Position numbers and translations under genes: made by a program | Assembly: GCF_009873495.1 (NCBI RefSeq) | Contig: NZ_CP046703.1 | Span: 3,310,501-3,374,500 of the forward strand | Length of the DNA stretch: 64,000 nucleotides | Direction: 5' to 3' | Source of the DNA: Nostoc sp. ATCC 53789 | GTDB lineage: Bacteria > Cyanobacteriota > Cyanobacteriia > Cyanobacteriales > Nostocaceae | In this document: piece by piece, positions 7,729-16,010 of the stretch | Layout: each line of letters starts with the position of its first letter | Numbering within the stretch: the first letter of the stretch is position 1 | The notes under the pieces: model-generated | What the model saw: the letters and a program-made list of their open reading frames with translations, nothing else | Told to the model about the DNA's origin: nothing | Database searches by the model: none

Positions 7729-9250
7729 ACCTTACGGCACTCCTGAATCAACATACTCAGGGAATAAACGTTCCTTGATTTTAGCTGGTGGTGGAATGCG
7801 TGTAGCTTACCAAGCTGGAGCTATCCGCGCCTTACTCGAATCAGGACTGTGTTTTAATCATGCGGATGGTACTTCCGGCGGTACGATGAATTTAGCAATG
7901 CTGCTATCTGGACTATCGCCGATTGAGATGTGCGATCGCTGGCGGACTTTGAATGTTAAAGATTTTGTCTCCTTTATCCCTCTAGAAAAATACCTCAAAG
8001 CCTGGGATTTGTTGTCTATGGGAGATGCAGACGGCATTATTGATCGCGTTTTTCCCCACTTGGGAATTGATATCAGCAAAATCAATGCCTCGGAGGGAAT
8101 GCAAGGTACATTTAATGTTTGCAACTTTACCCACAAAACAAATGAAGTCATTCCCCACGATCGCCTAGATTTAGATTTATTGGTTGCGGGGATTTCTCTC
8201 CCCATCTTTATGCCACCTGTACAGAAAGGTGATTATCTCTACATGGATTCCGTGTGGATTAAAGATGTTAATCTCATGGAAGCGGTGCGCCGGGGTGCAG
8301 ATGAACTTTGGGTATTGTGGTGCATTGGCAATAGTAGCGAATATCAAACGGGAATTTTTAATCAATATGTCCACATGATGGAACTGAGTGCGAACGGGGC
8401 ATTTTTTGAAGAGTGCGATCGCATCAATGAAATCAACCAGAGAATTTTGCAAGGAGAGACAGTCTACGGACATACCCAACCGATCAAACTCCACCTCATC
8501 AAACCCGCTTATCCTTTACCTCTTGATCCTGATTACTACTTGGGAAACATTGATGGTGCAACTTTAGTTGATATGGGTTACGCCGATGCTAAACAATATT
8601 TGCAAACCATGTCACCCGCAGGATTGCCCTTCCAGCCAGACGTGACCCGAATGTACAACAACTTGCCAGGAATGACTTTCCGCGAAAGGATGGCGGGTGC
8701 GTTTGTTTTAAATGAGACTGACCCGATCCAGGGTGCAGCAAAAGGCAAAACGCACAATTCTTCACTCTCATTGCAACTGACAATTAACATTTGTGACTTA
8801 AAACGGTTTTTAAGTGATACCACTTTTACTGCTAGTATTGCTGGTAACATTAGTTTTGCAAATTTTGGCGAACACATCCCCCTCAAAAGTGGCGTGTTTA
8901 ACCTGTTTGCTCATGACCATAATCCCGGATATAAATACATTACTTATGAACTTGCTTTTGAACATGGTAATCAAGATTACTACTTAGTAGGCAAGAAAGA
9001 ACTGCATAACGATCCGGGATTTGATTTGTGGCAAGACATGACAACTATCTATACTTATCTACATCAAGGTACAGATAATAACAGTCCGATTATCGGTGCA
9101 GGAATTTTAACCTTAGATGTGGGTGACGTAACCAAGTGCGTTTCCGGGTGGCGAATCACTAACGCCAAGTCACTGACAGAGAAAGCTACATTATTGGCAG
9201 AGTTTGGTAGTTTTTTCTGGGGCAATATTTGGGAAACTTACCAACCGTAA
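7709..9250 (+). CDS. Patatin-like phospholipase with the same C-terminal domain as the GMC protein
   Basis: Protein of 513 residues. The N-terminal patatin domain shows the oxyanion motif SLILAGGGMRVAYQAGA (about 23-39) and the Ser elbow DGTSGGTMN near residue 53. The catalytic Asp is probably in LYMDSVWIKDVNL near residue 178; the usual Asp-Gly there is Asp-Ser. Patatins hydrolyse acyl esters of lipids. Residues from about 320 to the end match the GMC oxidoreductase tail: both carry a YYL.G.K..H.DPGFD.W.D.TT pattern and later P I.G.GIL, ITNA/VTNA and a final FF.G..E.Y. It overlaps the membrane protein gene upstream by 20 bases. It probably acts on the same lipid as the GMC enzyme. Confidence 0.86.
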   Translation: MSNQPHKPYGTPESTYSGNKRSLILAGGGMRVAYQAGAIRALLESGLCFNHADGTSGGTMNLAMLLSGLSPIEMCDRWRTLNVKDFVSFIPLEKYLKAWDLLSMGDADGIIDRVFPHLGIDISKINASEGMQGTFNVCNFTHKTNEVIPHDRLDLDLLVAGISLPIFMPPVQKGDYLYMDSVWIKDVNLMEAVRRGADELWVLWCIGNSSEYQTGIFNQYVHMMELSANGAFFEECDRINEINQRILQGETVYGHTQPIKLHLIKPAYPLPLDPDYYLGNIDGATLVDMGYADAKQYLQTMSPAGLPFQPDVTRMYNNLPGMTFRERMAGAFVLNETDPIQGAAKGKTHNSSLSLQLTINICDLKRFLSDTTFTASIAGNISFANFGEHIPLKSGVFNLFAHDHNPGYKYITYELAFEHGNQDYYLVGKKELHNDPGFDLWQDMTTIYTYLHQGTDNNSPIIGAGILTLDVGDVTKCVSGWRITNAKSLTEKATLLAEFGSFFWGNIWETYQP

Positions 9251-9302
9251 ATTCCAAATTGAACCTCTGCTGAGTGGAGTATAAAGGTTTAAGGGTGTAG
9301 GG

Positions 9303-9440
9303 GAATGGCACTAAGAAAAGCTGAAACCTGGTCAGGGCAGGGTGTGGGAGGTGTGGGAGGTGTGGGAGGACGGGGAAGAAGTCTTACCCCCACACTCCCC
9401 ACACTCCCCACACTCCCCCCTCTCCCCACACTCCCCAGTA
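9303..9440. mobile_element. Partial copy of the GAATGGCACTAAG MITE
   Basis: The left end and the next 50 or so bases are nearly the same as the MITE at 7107-7275 (GGAATGGCACTAAG, then GTGGGAG repeats, then CACTCCCC repeats). No matching right end (CTTAGTGCCATTC) is present, so it is truncated or fused to other DNA. It lies between the patatin and GH1 genes and contains an in-frame ATG (9305) that creates a false long start for the GH1 gene. Confidence 0.75.
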
Positions 9441-9474
9441 TTCTCCCGCCTCCCACCTTCTTTCAAAACTTTTC

Positions 9475-9480
9475 AGGAGA
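9475..9480 (+). promoter_or_regulatory. Ribosome binding site that decides the GH1 start
   Basis: AGGAGA lies seven bases before the ATG at 9488. This is a strong site, and supports starting the glycosidase at 9488 rather than in the MITE. Confidence 0.75.
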
Positions 9481-9487
9481 AATTAAC

Positions 9488-11692
9488 ATGAGCGATCGCC
9501 TTACGCCTTTACCCTCATCATTCTTATTCGGTGTTGCAACTGCTGACCATCAGTGTGAAGCTTACGATTCCCAGTTTGAAGATATTCGAGATGTATGGGA
9601 ACGTCGTCGCGGTATTACAGTCAGGGGTCGAGCCACTGACTTTTGGCATCGCTACGCTGAAGATATCGCCTTAGCTCAGTCCCTTGGTTGCAAGTCTTTC
9701 CGGTTTTCGATCGCTTGGTCACGGGTAGAACCTGAACCCGGTAAGTTCAGTGAAGAAGCTTTTGAACATTATCGCCAAGTGATTGAAACTATCAGATCGC
9801 ATGGTTTAGAACCAATTGTAACTCTGCATCACTTCACCCATCCCATCCATGTAGAAGCACGGGGGGGATTGACTGGGCCAGAATTTCCAGCTATTTTCGC
9901 TAACTACGCCACAGAAGTCGCCAAGCGTTTGGGTCATTTGGCACGTTATTGGATTAGCTTTAACGAACCTAGTCAATTAATTTACGGTTACATCAAACCT
10001 TGGTGGGAAAGAGCCTATTTTATGCCCCCAGGTTTGGAGCGCGGTGCAACTATTGCCGATCAAATGACCGCCGTACAGAAACTCATGCGGAATTTGTTTG
10101 TCTCCCATACACGCGCCAGAAATATCCTCAAAGAGTACAACCCAGATGCTCAAGTGGGAGCAAACCCCATGTTATTGGGTCTGCCTCTATGGTTGCAGAA
10201 ATTGGTGGATCGCAATGTCACTAATCTGCGTCGTCCCGAAGATATGATTTCTCAGGGTAAACGTTTTACTGAGCGCAGTTTGTTGGAAAAAGGAAAAGTT
10301 GATGTTGTCATTGCTAATTTGACTATTACCGCCGAGCGACAACAGCAAGTAGCGTTTTCGGAAACTTATTATCAGGCGGGGCAATTTCTCTTAGTCAAAG
10401 CCAGCAGTCCCATTCAACAACCAGAAAATCTGGCTCAGAAAACAGTAGCAGTTGTCAAAAGTTCGACGGCAGAATCTACCATAGAATACCTGTTGCCCAG
10501 AGTTGAAGTCAAAGTAGTAGAAGATTACACTGATGCCTTGCAAGCCTTGGATTATGAGCAAGTGAGTGCCATTCTTGCAGATGACACAATTCTCTTGGGT
10601 CTGATGAGACAACAGCCAGGGCAATATCGACTGGTGGGTAAAAATAATGAAGGGCTGACAGTAGAGAACTATGGCGCAGCTGTAGTTAAAGGCGATCGCG
10701 CTCTCTTGAATATTGTAGATACAGTAGTGCGACAGTTTAAAGAATCTGGTGCTTGGGAAGCTAGCTATAGTCATTACTTCCCCAATCAACCCGTCCCACC
10801 TGTACCGAAAATCGGTAGACGTTCAACCCTAGCTGACATCACCACAGGCGGATCTTCTAGTCCAACTATCGGAAAGCCTCAACCCGGTACACCACTGCGA
10901 CGCATTCAAGACCGTGGTTATTTAGTTGTCGCAGTCAAAGAAAACGTACCTGGGTTTAGCTACCGCGACCCCAAAACCGGAGAATTTAGCGGCTTAGAGA
11001 TTGATTTAGCGCGTTTAATCGCCAAGCAAATCTTTGGCGATCCCAGTAAAGTGAAATTTGTCGTCGTTTCCACCCAACAACGCTTACCCGTACTGCGATC
11101 GCTTACCCGCATCTTTGACCCAATTTTCAAGATTTTCAGCGTACTTTCCACATCATTGACAAGTAACTGGTGGCACTTAGGTATGGCTGGGAAATTACCC
11201 ACATTCCTCTGTCCTCAAGAATGTGTAGGTCAACAAGATTTTGTTGGTTTTGACTATTACTGGGGGATTAGCAATCTCCGCCTCAACCGCATTCAACAAT
11301 TAATGGATGCTGCTTTTGGACGTTTTGGTAATGCGCCAGTTTGGTCTGGTGTTCTCTACGATATGCTCAAATTCCACGCCCAGTTATTCCCCGATAAAGA
11401 GATTATGATTATTGAGAATGGCTGTGTAGAAGTAGCCGATAAAGTCGTCAAGCGTGAAGACTACATTCGCCAGCATCTCCAACAAGTGCAACGCGCCCGT
11501 CAAGACGGGATAAACGTCATCGGTTATGTCTCCTGGTGCATCACCTCCAACCGCGAATGGGGTCTGAAATTTGGCCCAGATAGCGATTTTGGACTATATC
11601 ACATTGACCTAGATACAGACCCAGAACTCAAACGCCAACCAACCCCAGCCGCTAACTTATACCGCGATATCATCAAACAAAACAGCGTCTAA
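9488..11692 (+). CDS. GH1 glycosidase interrupted by a type-3 solute-binding module
   Basis: Protein of 734 residues from the ATG at 9488. Residues 1 to about 264 are the first half of a GH1 (beta-glucosidase-type) barrel, with the acid/base Glu160 in FNEPS. From about 537 on the barrel resumes, with the nucleophile Glu643 in IIENG. Between them lies material of the bacterial type-3 amino-acid-binding protein family (SBP_bac_3), out of normal order: first the later part (GKVDVVIANLTITAERQQ and on), then a Pro-rich linker, then the start of such a domain (RRIQDRGYLVVAVKENVPGFSYRD to RLPVLRSL). No signal peptide. Both catalytic Glu remain, so glycosidase or glycosyl-transfer activity is possible, perhaps controlled by a bound small molecule. 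The remaining GH1 parts alone total about 460 residues, the usual family length. Confidence 0.85.
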   Translation: MSDRLTPLPSSFLFGVATADHQCEAYDSQFEDIRDVWERRRGITVRGRATDFWHRYAEDIALAQSLGCKSFRFSIAWSRVEPEPGKFSEEAFEHYRQVIETIRSHGLEPIVTLHHFTHPIHVEARGGLTGPEFPAIFANYATEVAKRLGHLARYWISFNEPSQLIYGYIKPWWERAYFMPPGLERGATIADQMTAVQKLMRNLFVSHTRARNILKEYNPDAQVGANPMLLGLPLWLQKLVDRNVTNLRRPEDMISQGKRFTERSLLEKGKVDVVIANLTITAERQQQVAFSETYYQAGQFLLVKASSPIQQPENLAQKTVAVVKSSTAESTIEYLLPRVEVKVVEDYTDALQALDYEQVSAILADDTILLGLMRQQPGQYRLVGKNNEGLTVENYGAAVVKGDRALLNIVDTVVRQFKESGAWEASYSHYFPNQPVPPVPKIGRRSTLADITTGGSSSPTIGKPQPGTPLRRIQDRGYLVVAVKENVPGFSYRDPKTGEFSGLEIDLARLIAKQIFGDPSKVKFVVVSTQQRLPVLRSLTRIFDPIFKIFSVLSTSLTSNWWHLGMAGKLPTFLCPQECVGQQDFVGFDYYWGISNLRLNRIQQLMDAAFGRFGNAPVWSGVLYDMLKFHAQLFPDKEIMIIENGCVEVADKVVKREDYIRQHLQQVQRARQDGINVIGYVSWCITSNREWGLKFGPDSDFGLYHIDLDTDPELKRQPTPAANLYRDIIKQNSV

Positions 11693-11700
11693 TACCAATT

Positions 11701-11760
11701 CAAAATTCAACAATACATATTTTATAAGGGCTTCCGAGAAATATGTATTGGTGAATTTTG
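11701..11760. terminator. Long stem-loop after the GH1 gene
   Basis: The 22 bases at 11701-11722 pair with 11739-11760 with one mismatch around a 16-base loop. It starts nine bases after the GH1 stop. It could end transcription, but no clear T-run follows and it may instead be a dispersed repeat. Confidence 0.4.
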
Positions 11761-11763
11761 GAG

Positions 11764-11907
11764 CAATACGGTTCAGTTAGCGCCAAAAACCTTTCAGCAC
11801 TTACGCAAAAACTCTCTGAAAATCTTATTCCTTTGTGTCCTTTGCGCCCTTTGCGGTTCGTTTTTTCTTAATTTTCGCTAAGTCTTGTCCTTAACTGAAC
11901 GGCATAT
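11764..11907. mobile_element. MITE-like element related to the one at 4876
   Basis: It starts CAATACGGTTCAGTTA, close to the left end of the MITE at 4876-5023, and ends with TAACTGAACGGCAT, an imperfect inverted match. No clear target duplication is visible, so it is an older copy or relative. The middle has a CCTTTG-rich tract (TCCTTTGTGTCCTTTGCGCC) common between genes of these cyanobacteria. Confidence 0.55.
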
Positions 11908-11993
11908 TACTCATTACTCATTACTCATTACTCATTTAATTTGATTCACCAATGGGTAAATCTCATCAAAGTCAACACCCTACCTTAATACCC

Positions 11994-12806
11994 ATGTCCA
12001 AAACAGTTTTCATCACCGGAACATCCAGTGGAATTGGGAAATTCACCACCATATACTTCGCGCAACAAGGCTGGAACGTTGCAGCCACGATGCGAAACCC
12101 CAGCCAAGACCAGAATTTCCGTGAATTTCCTAACATCAAAGTATATTTTTTAGATGTTACAGATAATAACAGTATTCAAACTGCGATCGCTTCTGCCATC
12201 CAAGATTTTGGTCAAATTGATGTTTTAGTAAATAACGCTGGTTATGGTGTAGATGGTGTATTTGAAGCCATGACTGATGAAATAATCACCAAACAATTCA
12301 ATACCAACGTCTTTGGGTTGATGCGAATCACACAAGCGATTATTCCCCATCTGCGTCAACAAGGCGGTGGCACTATTATTCAAATTGCCAGTATGGGAGG
12401 AAGAATTACTTTCCCCTTGTATAGCATTTATCACAGTTCAAAATGGGCGGTAGAAGGTTTTAGTGAAGCTTTGCACTATGAATTAGAACCATTCAATATC
12501 AAAATTAAAATTGTTGAACCAGGTGTAATTAAAACTGAATTTTACGAAAATAATCGAGCGATCGTGCGTGATGATTTGCCCATGTATCAACCATTAGTAG
12601 ATACTGCACAAAGGGTATCCCAAGAAGCGGGAAGAAAAGGAGAGCCGCCAGAATTAGTTGCTCAGGCAATATTTAAAGCAGCCATTGATCGTAGTTATAA
12701 AATGCGCTATCCCGTTGGTCAACCTGCGCCCATTTTGCTCATGCTACGTAAATTGTTGCCCGATTCTTGGTTTTTCTCCATCATCAAACGTATTTATAAA
12801 GTATAA
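11994..12806 (+). CDS. Short-chain dehydrogenase/reductase (SDR)
   Basis: Classical SDR of about 270 residues from the ATG at 11994. An in-frame ATG at 11952 would add 14 residues (MGKSHQSQHPTLIP) that lie before the Rossmann fold; neither start has a good ribosome binding site. Visible motifs are the cofactor loop TGTSSGIG, NNAGYG, and the catalytic Tyr and Lys in YSIYHSSKW. The segment after the first strand contains MRNPSQDQNF, and an Arg there is often linked to NADPH use. The family reduces or oxidises an alcohol/ketone pair on lipids, sterols or other small molecules. It is the last gene of the lipid-enzyme group and fits a redox step after the GMC oxidase; this is inference. An IS630 element was inserted about 80 bases downstream. 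Confidence 0.88.
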   Translation: MSKTVFITGTSSGIGKFTTIYFAQQGWNVAATMRNPSQDQNFREFPNIKVYFLDVTDNNSIQTAIASAIQDFGQIDVLVNNAGYGVDGVFEAMTDEIITKQFNTNVFGLMRITQAIIPHLRQQGGGTIIQIASMGGRITFPLYSIYHSSKWAVEGFSEALHYELEPFNIKIKIVEPGVIKTEFYENNRAIVRDDLPMYQPLVDTAQRVSQEAGRKGEPPELVAQAIFKAAIDRSYKMRYPVGQPAPILLMLRKLLPDSWFFSIIKRIYKV

Positions 12807-12948
12807 ATATGCCTAGTTGAAAAAAATTATGTGCTTACCTGAGATTTAAGAAGGCTCACACTGTAGCTGTACTCAGGTCAGTGCTAATACCAATTTAATA
12901 TGAAGCTGCATATAATAGAGAAAACAAACTCGATAAATTAAAAGAACC

Positions 12949-14009
12949 ATGAGCCGCCCTTTTGAGATTGAAATCGCAGAGAGCGAAGAAGAACTTAAAA
13001 AACGCCTACAAACAGCTAATTTAGGGAACCAGAAAGAAAAACTTATTATGCTGTGGTGGATAAAAAGCGGGCAGGCCAAGGAGCAGCAAGATATTGGAAA
13101 ACGCTTGGCTAAAGATACATCAACGGTGACAAGATGGTTACAAAAATATAGATCGGGTGGGCTAGATGAATTATTGAAAATAAAAAAAGCTCCGGGAGCA
13201 AAACGGAAAATTCCTGAAGGAGCGATCACGGCACTTGAAGAGGAGTTAAAAACAGGAAAAGGCTTTAGTAGCTATGGTGCAATAGTAGAGTGGTTAAAGC
13301 AAGAGCAGGGGCTTGATATCGAGTATGCAACGGTTTATGCATTGGTTCGATATCGATTAGGGGCAAAACTAAAAGTACCACGTCCTCAAAGCCATAAGCA
13401 GGATGAAAAGTTAGTATCTGAGTTTAAAAAAAACTCGGTATCATTCTGAATTGTCTAGAAAAACATCTAGCACCCGGCAAGTGTGTTCGCTACCTGTGCC
13501 AGGATGAAACGAGGGTGGGACTGAAAACTCTTACAGGAAAAGTGATTACTGCCTCTGGAGTTAAGCCTACTGTTGAGGTGAAATGGCCACGGGAAAATTT
13601 TTGGATTTATGGTGCAATTGAACCATTGACTGGAGATCATTTTCTTTATGAATATCCAAAACTGAATGGCGAGTGTTTTCAACAGTTTTTGGACTGGCTA
13701 TCTCAACAATTAGGTGGGGATTACGCTATTTTACAGGTTGACCAAGCACCTGCTCATACAAGTTCAGCAATTCGTTGGCCAGAAAATATTATTCCTCTGT
13801 TTCAACCACCTTCAGCCCCTGAACTCAATCCCATTGAAAGGCTTTGGCAGCTCCTCAAGAAACCACTCAAAAATCAGCTTTTCTCTTCTTTACAGAATTT
13901 ACGCGATCGCATCCAAGAAATATTTAATCAACTTACACTTGAGCAGGTAATATCTATCTCTTCTTATAACTTTATTCTCGAAGCTCTTTTCTATGCAGCT
14001 TCATATTAA
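12949..14009 (+). CDS. IS630-type transposase, read through a -1 frameshift
   Basis: The first frame (12949-13449, 166 residues) holds the helix-turn-helix DNA-binding part (DIGKRLAKDTSTVTRWLQKY). The second frame, one base back, runs on to 14009 and holds the catalytic domain. Both overlap at a run of eight A (13426-13433) after TTT. A -1 slip there gives ...EFKK KLGIILNC... and one product of about 353 residues. The DDE residues are complete only in the fused product: Asp in CQDETRVG, Asp in LQVDQAPAHTS, Glu in NPIERLWQLL. Programmed slippage on A-runs is known in IS630 elements, so I read this as one working gene and not as a pseudogene. Expression is self-contained within the element. Confidence 0.85.
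13426..13433 (+). other. Probable -1 ribosomal slippage site (A8)
   Basis: The eight-A run lies where the two transposase frames overlap. AAA AAA codons in the 0 frame can re-pair after a one-base backward slip, and translation then continues in the frame of the catalytic domain. Confidence 0.65.
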
Positions 14010-14141
14010 ATTGGTATAAGATGAATTGCGCGTGAGTCGAGTTGTGTAGTCTTGACGATTTTGAGCTAGCGAGAACAGGAAAAGGCTACAGCAACGAGAT
14101 GAACAAAATATTTCTTTTTTTTAGATAGCAGAATCATTTCT

Positions 14142-14306
14142 TCACCACAATATAATTGGTAAACCTGCAATGATAGAGGCAATACCTGTCCAAAGAGTGA
14201 ACTGCTCAAGATTTCCTTCATCCAAAGCAAGACTCATTTGCTTAATTGCTGATAATAGTCCAGCTAATAGTAGTACAAAGAATGCAAAATATCTCACAGC
14301 AATCAT
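14142..14306 (-). CDS. Small 54-residue membrane protein
   Basis: A short frame on the minus strand encodes 54 residues starting MIAVRYFAFF. It has two hydrophobic segments, at about residues 6-20 and 40-53, split by a polar turn (IKQMSLALDEGNLEQF). GTAGGGC lies a few bases before the ATG as a modest ribosome binding site. Codon use and the clean two-helix pattern suggest a real gene, but I do not recognise a family. It sits alone between the IS630 element and the DUF547 gene. Confidence 0.42.
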   Translation of the reverse strand: MIAVRYFAFFVLLLAGLLSAIKQMSLALDEGNLEQFTLWTGIASIIAGLPIILW

Positions 14307-14464
14307 ACTTTGCCCTACTTGAATGTAAAAGTAAACATAATAGGTTTCTAACAGGCTCTACCATGTTTTTCTGTTTCAGATTTAGCACTTTAGAGGCTAA
14401 ATTATTAAACCAATTCTCAATTTTCAACGCCGCCGTGTAATAAATTTGTATATTTGTAGTAGAG

Positions 14465-15208
14465 ATGGGATGTTTTTTTTACTGGAAGTTCCTAAACACA
14501 GCGATAATGATTGATTTTGAACCTTGGGATAGGTTATTGCGTCAGTATGTTGATCAACAGGGTCGTGTAGACTATTTTGCTTGGAAAACAGAGCAACCTC
14601 AAGCGCTAGGAGATTGGTTGTCCAGTCAAAAAAATCTGGATTTTACATCTAATTGCAGCACTTTTGAGCAATTGGCATTGTGGATCAACCTTTACAATGC
14701 GTTCACTATTTCGGCAATTTTGGAGATGTACCCACTTGAGTCAATTCGTCCGCGAATCTTAGGCATTCCCAACTGGCTGGCTTTTTTGTGGTTCTTTCAA
14801 CGTCGTGGTTATCATATATTTGGCGAACATTATAGTCTAGCCCAAATAGAGAACTCTATTCTGCGGGAGAAATTACAGGAGCCGCGAATTCATTTTGCAA
14901 TTGTCTGCGCTTCGGTTGGTTGCCCATTACTGCGTGCTGGAGCTTATTTTCCTGAACAAGTTACTCAGCAGTTAGATGAAGACACTCGTCGCTTTATTAA
15001 TAATTCTGAAAAAGTCCATTATGACTCAGATAGTAAAACGCTCTACTGTAGCAAAATCTTTAAATGGTATCGTCAAGACTTTCTCAAAGTTACATCTTCC
15101 ATTCCAGAATATATCCGCTCTTACCTAGAAACAGATTTGCCTTTGCAAGCCTCAACGCCGATTTCCTACCTTTACTATGACTGGAGGTTGAATCAGCGAA
15201 TATCTTGA
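14465..15208 (+). CDS. DUF547 domain protein
   Basis: Protein of up to 247 residues. If the ATG at 14507 is used it begins MIDFEPWDRLLRQYV, which is where the domain starts, so the first 14 residues may be untranslated. DUF547 features are visible: VDYFAWK, LALWINLYNAFTISAILEMYPLESI, the Cys pair region IVCASVGCPLLRAGAY, and KIFKWYRQDF. The fold resembles Cys/His hydrolases such as transglutaminase-like proteins, but the function is unknown. From memory, DUF547 genes often lie near glycosyltransferases of the TIGR04283 group, as here. The 3' ends of the two genes overlap by 16 bases in convergent orientation. Confidence 0.85.
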   Translation: MGCFFYWKFLNTAIMIDFEPWDRLLRQYVDQQGRVDYFAWKTEQPQALGDWLSSQKNLDFTSNCSTFEQLALWINLYNAFTISAILEMYPLESIRPRILGIPNWLAFLWFFQRRGYHIFGEHYSLAQIENSILREKLQEPRIHFAIVCASVGCPLLRAGAYFPEQVTQQLDEDTRRFINNSEKVHYDSDSKTLYCSKIFKWYRQDFLKVTSSIPEYIRSYLETDLPLQASTPISYLYYDWRLNQRIS

Positions 15209-15948
15209 TAAAATTGTTTGAGATAATTTGCGTCAACGCCAATCCCCCACAAAAAACCGATATAAAGGTAAATTGCAGTTGCTTTGAAGCTACCCCATTT
15301 TGCGACGCGTCGATCTGAAGATTGAACAATCCGGTTTACCTGATAAATACGTCCTTTTTTAACCAATTTCAGGCATAAATCTCCATCCTCCATAATCGGC
15401 AATGCCTGATCAAATCCATCGCAATCCCAAAAGTCAGTACTACGACAAAACATTACCTGATCTCCAAACAAAAGACGTAATCCTCGAAAAAACAGGTACG
15501 GTTTAAATAACAGTGGTGCGTAATAGGTTTTTAGATAATTATGTAGAGAGACACCCCAGCGAGTGGTTTGAGATCCACTCATCAGAGAAATAAACCCCCC
15601 ACAGGCAATGGTTGGCTCTGCTAAGGTTTGCTCTATTACAGTGATTAGGTCATCCGGCACCCAAGTGTCTGCATGAAGAAAGCAAAGAATATCTCCCGTT
15701 GCAGCCGATGCACCGTAATTCATCTGAATAGAACGCCCACGCTGCTCAGATGAGATAACTTGTAGACATAGCGACTGATCGAATAACCCAAAGCATTGCT
15801 TTGCAATTGCCACTGTCTCATCTTCGCTGCCACCATCTACCACTATCACTTCCTTTGCAGGGGGATTAAGTAAAGTCAGTTGGCGCAATGTACGCCCTAA
15901 GCTAACTGCTTCGTTTAAAGTCGGAATGACAATCGAAACTTGAGACAT
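15193..15948 (-). CDS. Family 2 glycosyltransferase, TIGR04283 type
   Basis: GT-A glycosyltransferase of 251 residues, beginning SQVSIVIPTLNEA. VIVVDGGSEDET and CFLHADTWVPDD mark the nucleotide-sugar site and the acidic metal-binding motif. GDQVMFCRSTDFWDCDGFDQALPIMEDGDLC is near the acceptor/catalytic region. The TIGR04283 group has been linked to arsenosugar or selenium-associated radical SAM gene sets in other bacteria; those partner genes are not in this window. No signal peptide; a cytoplasmic or membrane-attached enzyme. Its stop overlaps the end of the DUF547 gene on the other strand, and the rhodanese gene lies 62 bases upstream on the same strand, so the two may be co-transcribed. 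Confidence 0.85.
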   Translation of the reverse strand: MSQVSIVIPTLNEAVSLGRTLRQLTLLNPPAKEVIVVDGGSEDETVAIAKQCFGLFDQSLCLQVISSEQRGRSIQMNYGASAATGDILCFLHADTWVPDDLITVIEQTLAEPTIACGGFISLMSGSQTTRWGVSLHNYLKTYYAPLLFKPYLFFRGLRLLFGDQVMFCRSTDFWDCDGFDQALPIMEDGDLCLKLVKKGRIYQVNRIVQSSDRRVAKWGSFKATAIYLYIGFLWGIGVDANYLKQFYQDIR

Positions 15949-16010
15949 GCAGCAAGAGTAGTTTTATTAGGAATTTGATGCTACGACAAACAAATGTATT
16001 TACTTAAAAT

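Larger units (their letters stand above)
11693..11993. other. Intergenic region with hairpin and MITE
   Basis: About 300 bases between the GH1 and SDR genes. It holds a long stem-loop (11701-11760) and a MITE-like element (11764-11907), followed by four ATTACTCATT-type tandem repeats near 11907-11936. No gene is seen. Confidence 0.5.
12888..14016. mobile_element. IS630-family insertion sequence, apparently intact
   Basis: Complete element of about 1.1 kb. Starting from the TA dinucleotides at each edge, 12888-12912 and 13992-14016 are perfect 25-bp inverted copies (TACCAATTTAATATGAAGCTGCATA and its complement). The outer TA at 12888-12889 and 14015-14016 fits the TA target duplication typical of IS630/Tc1-mariner. 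The two reading frames inside join by a -1 shift to give a full transposase. It lies between the SDR gene and a small membrane-protein gene and breaks no recognisable gene. Confidence 0.9.

Noticed and set aside
9305..9487. N-terminal extension of the GH1 protein
   Set aside because: It is coded by a MITE fragment, is low-complexity, and a strong ribosome binding site supports the start at 9488.
12949..14009. IS630 transposase as a frameshifted pseudogene
   Set aside because: The frames join cleanly by -1 slippage on an A8 run and the inverted ends are perfect, so programmed frameshifting is more likely.
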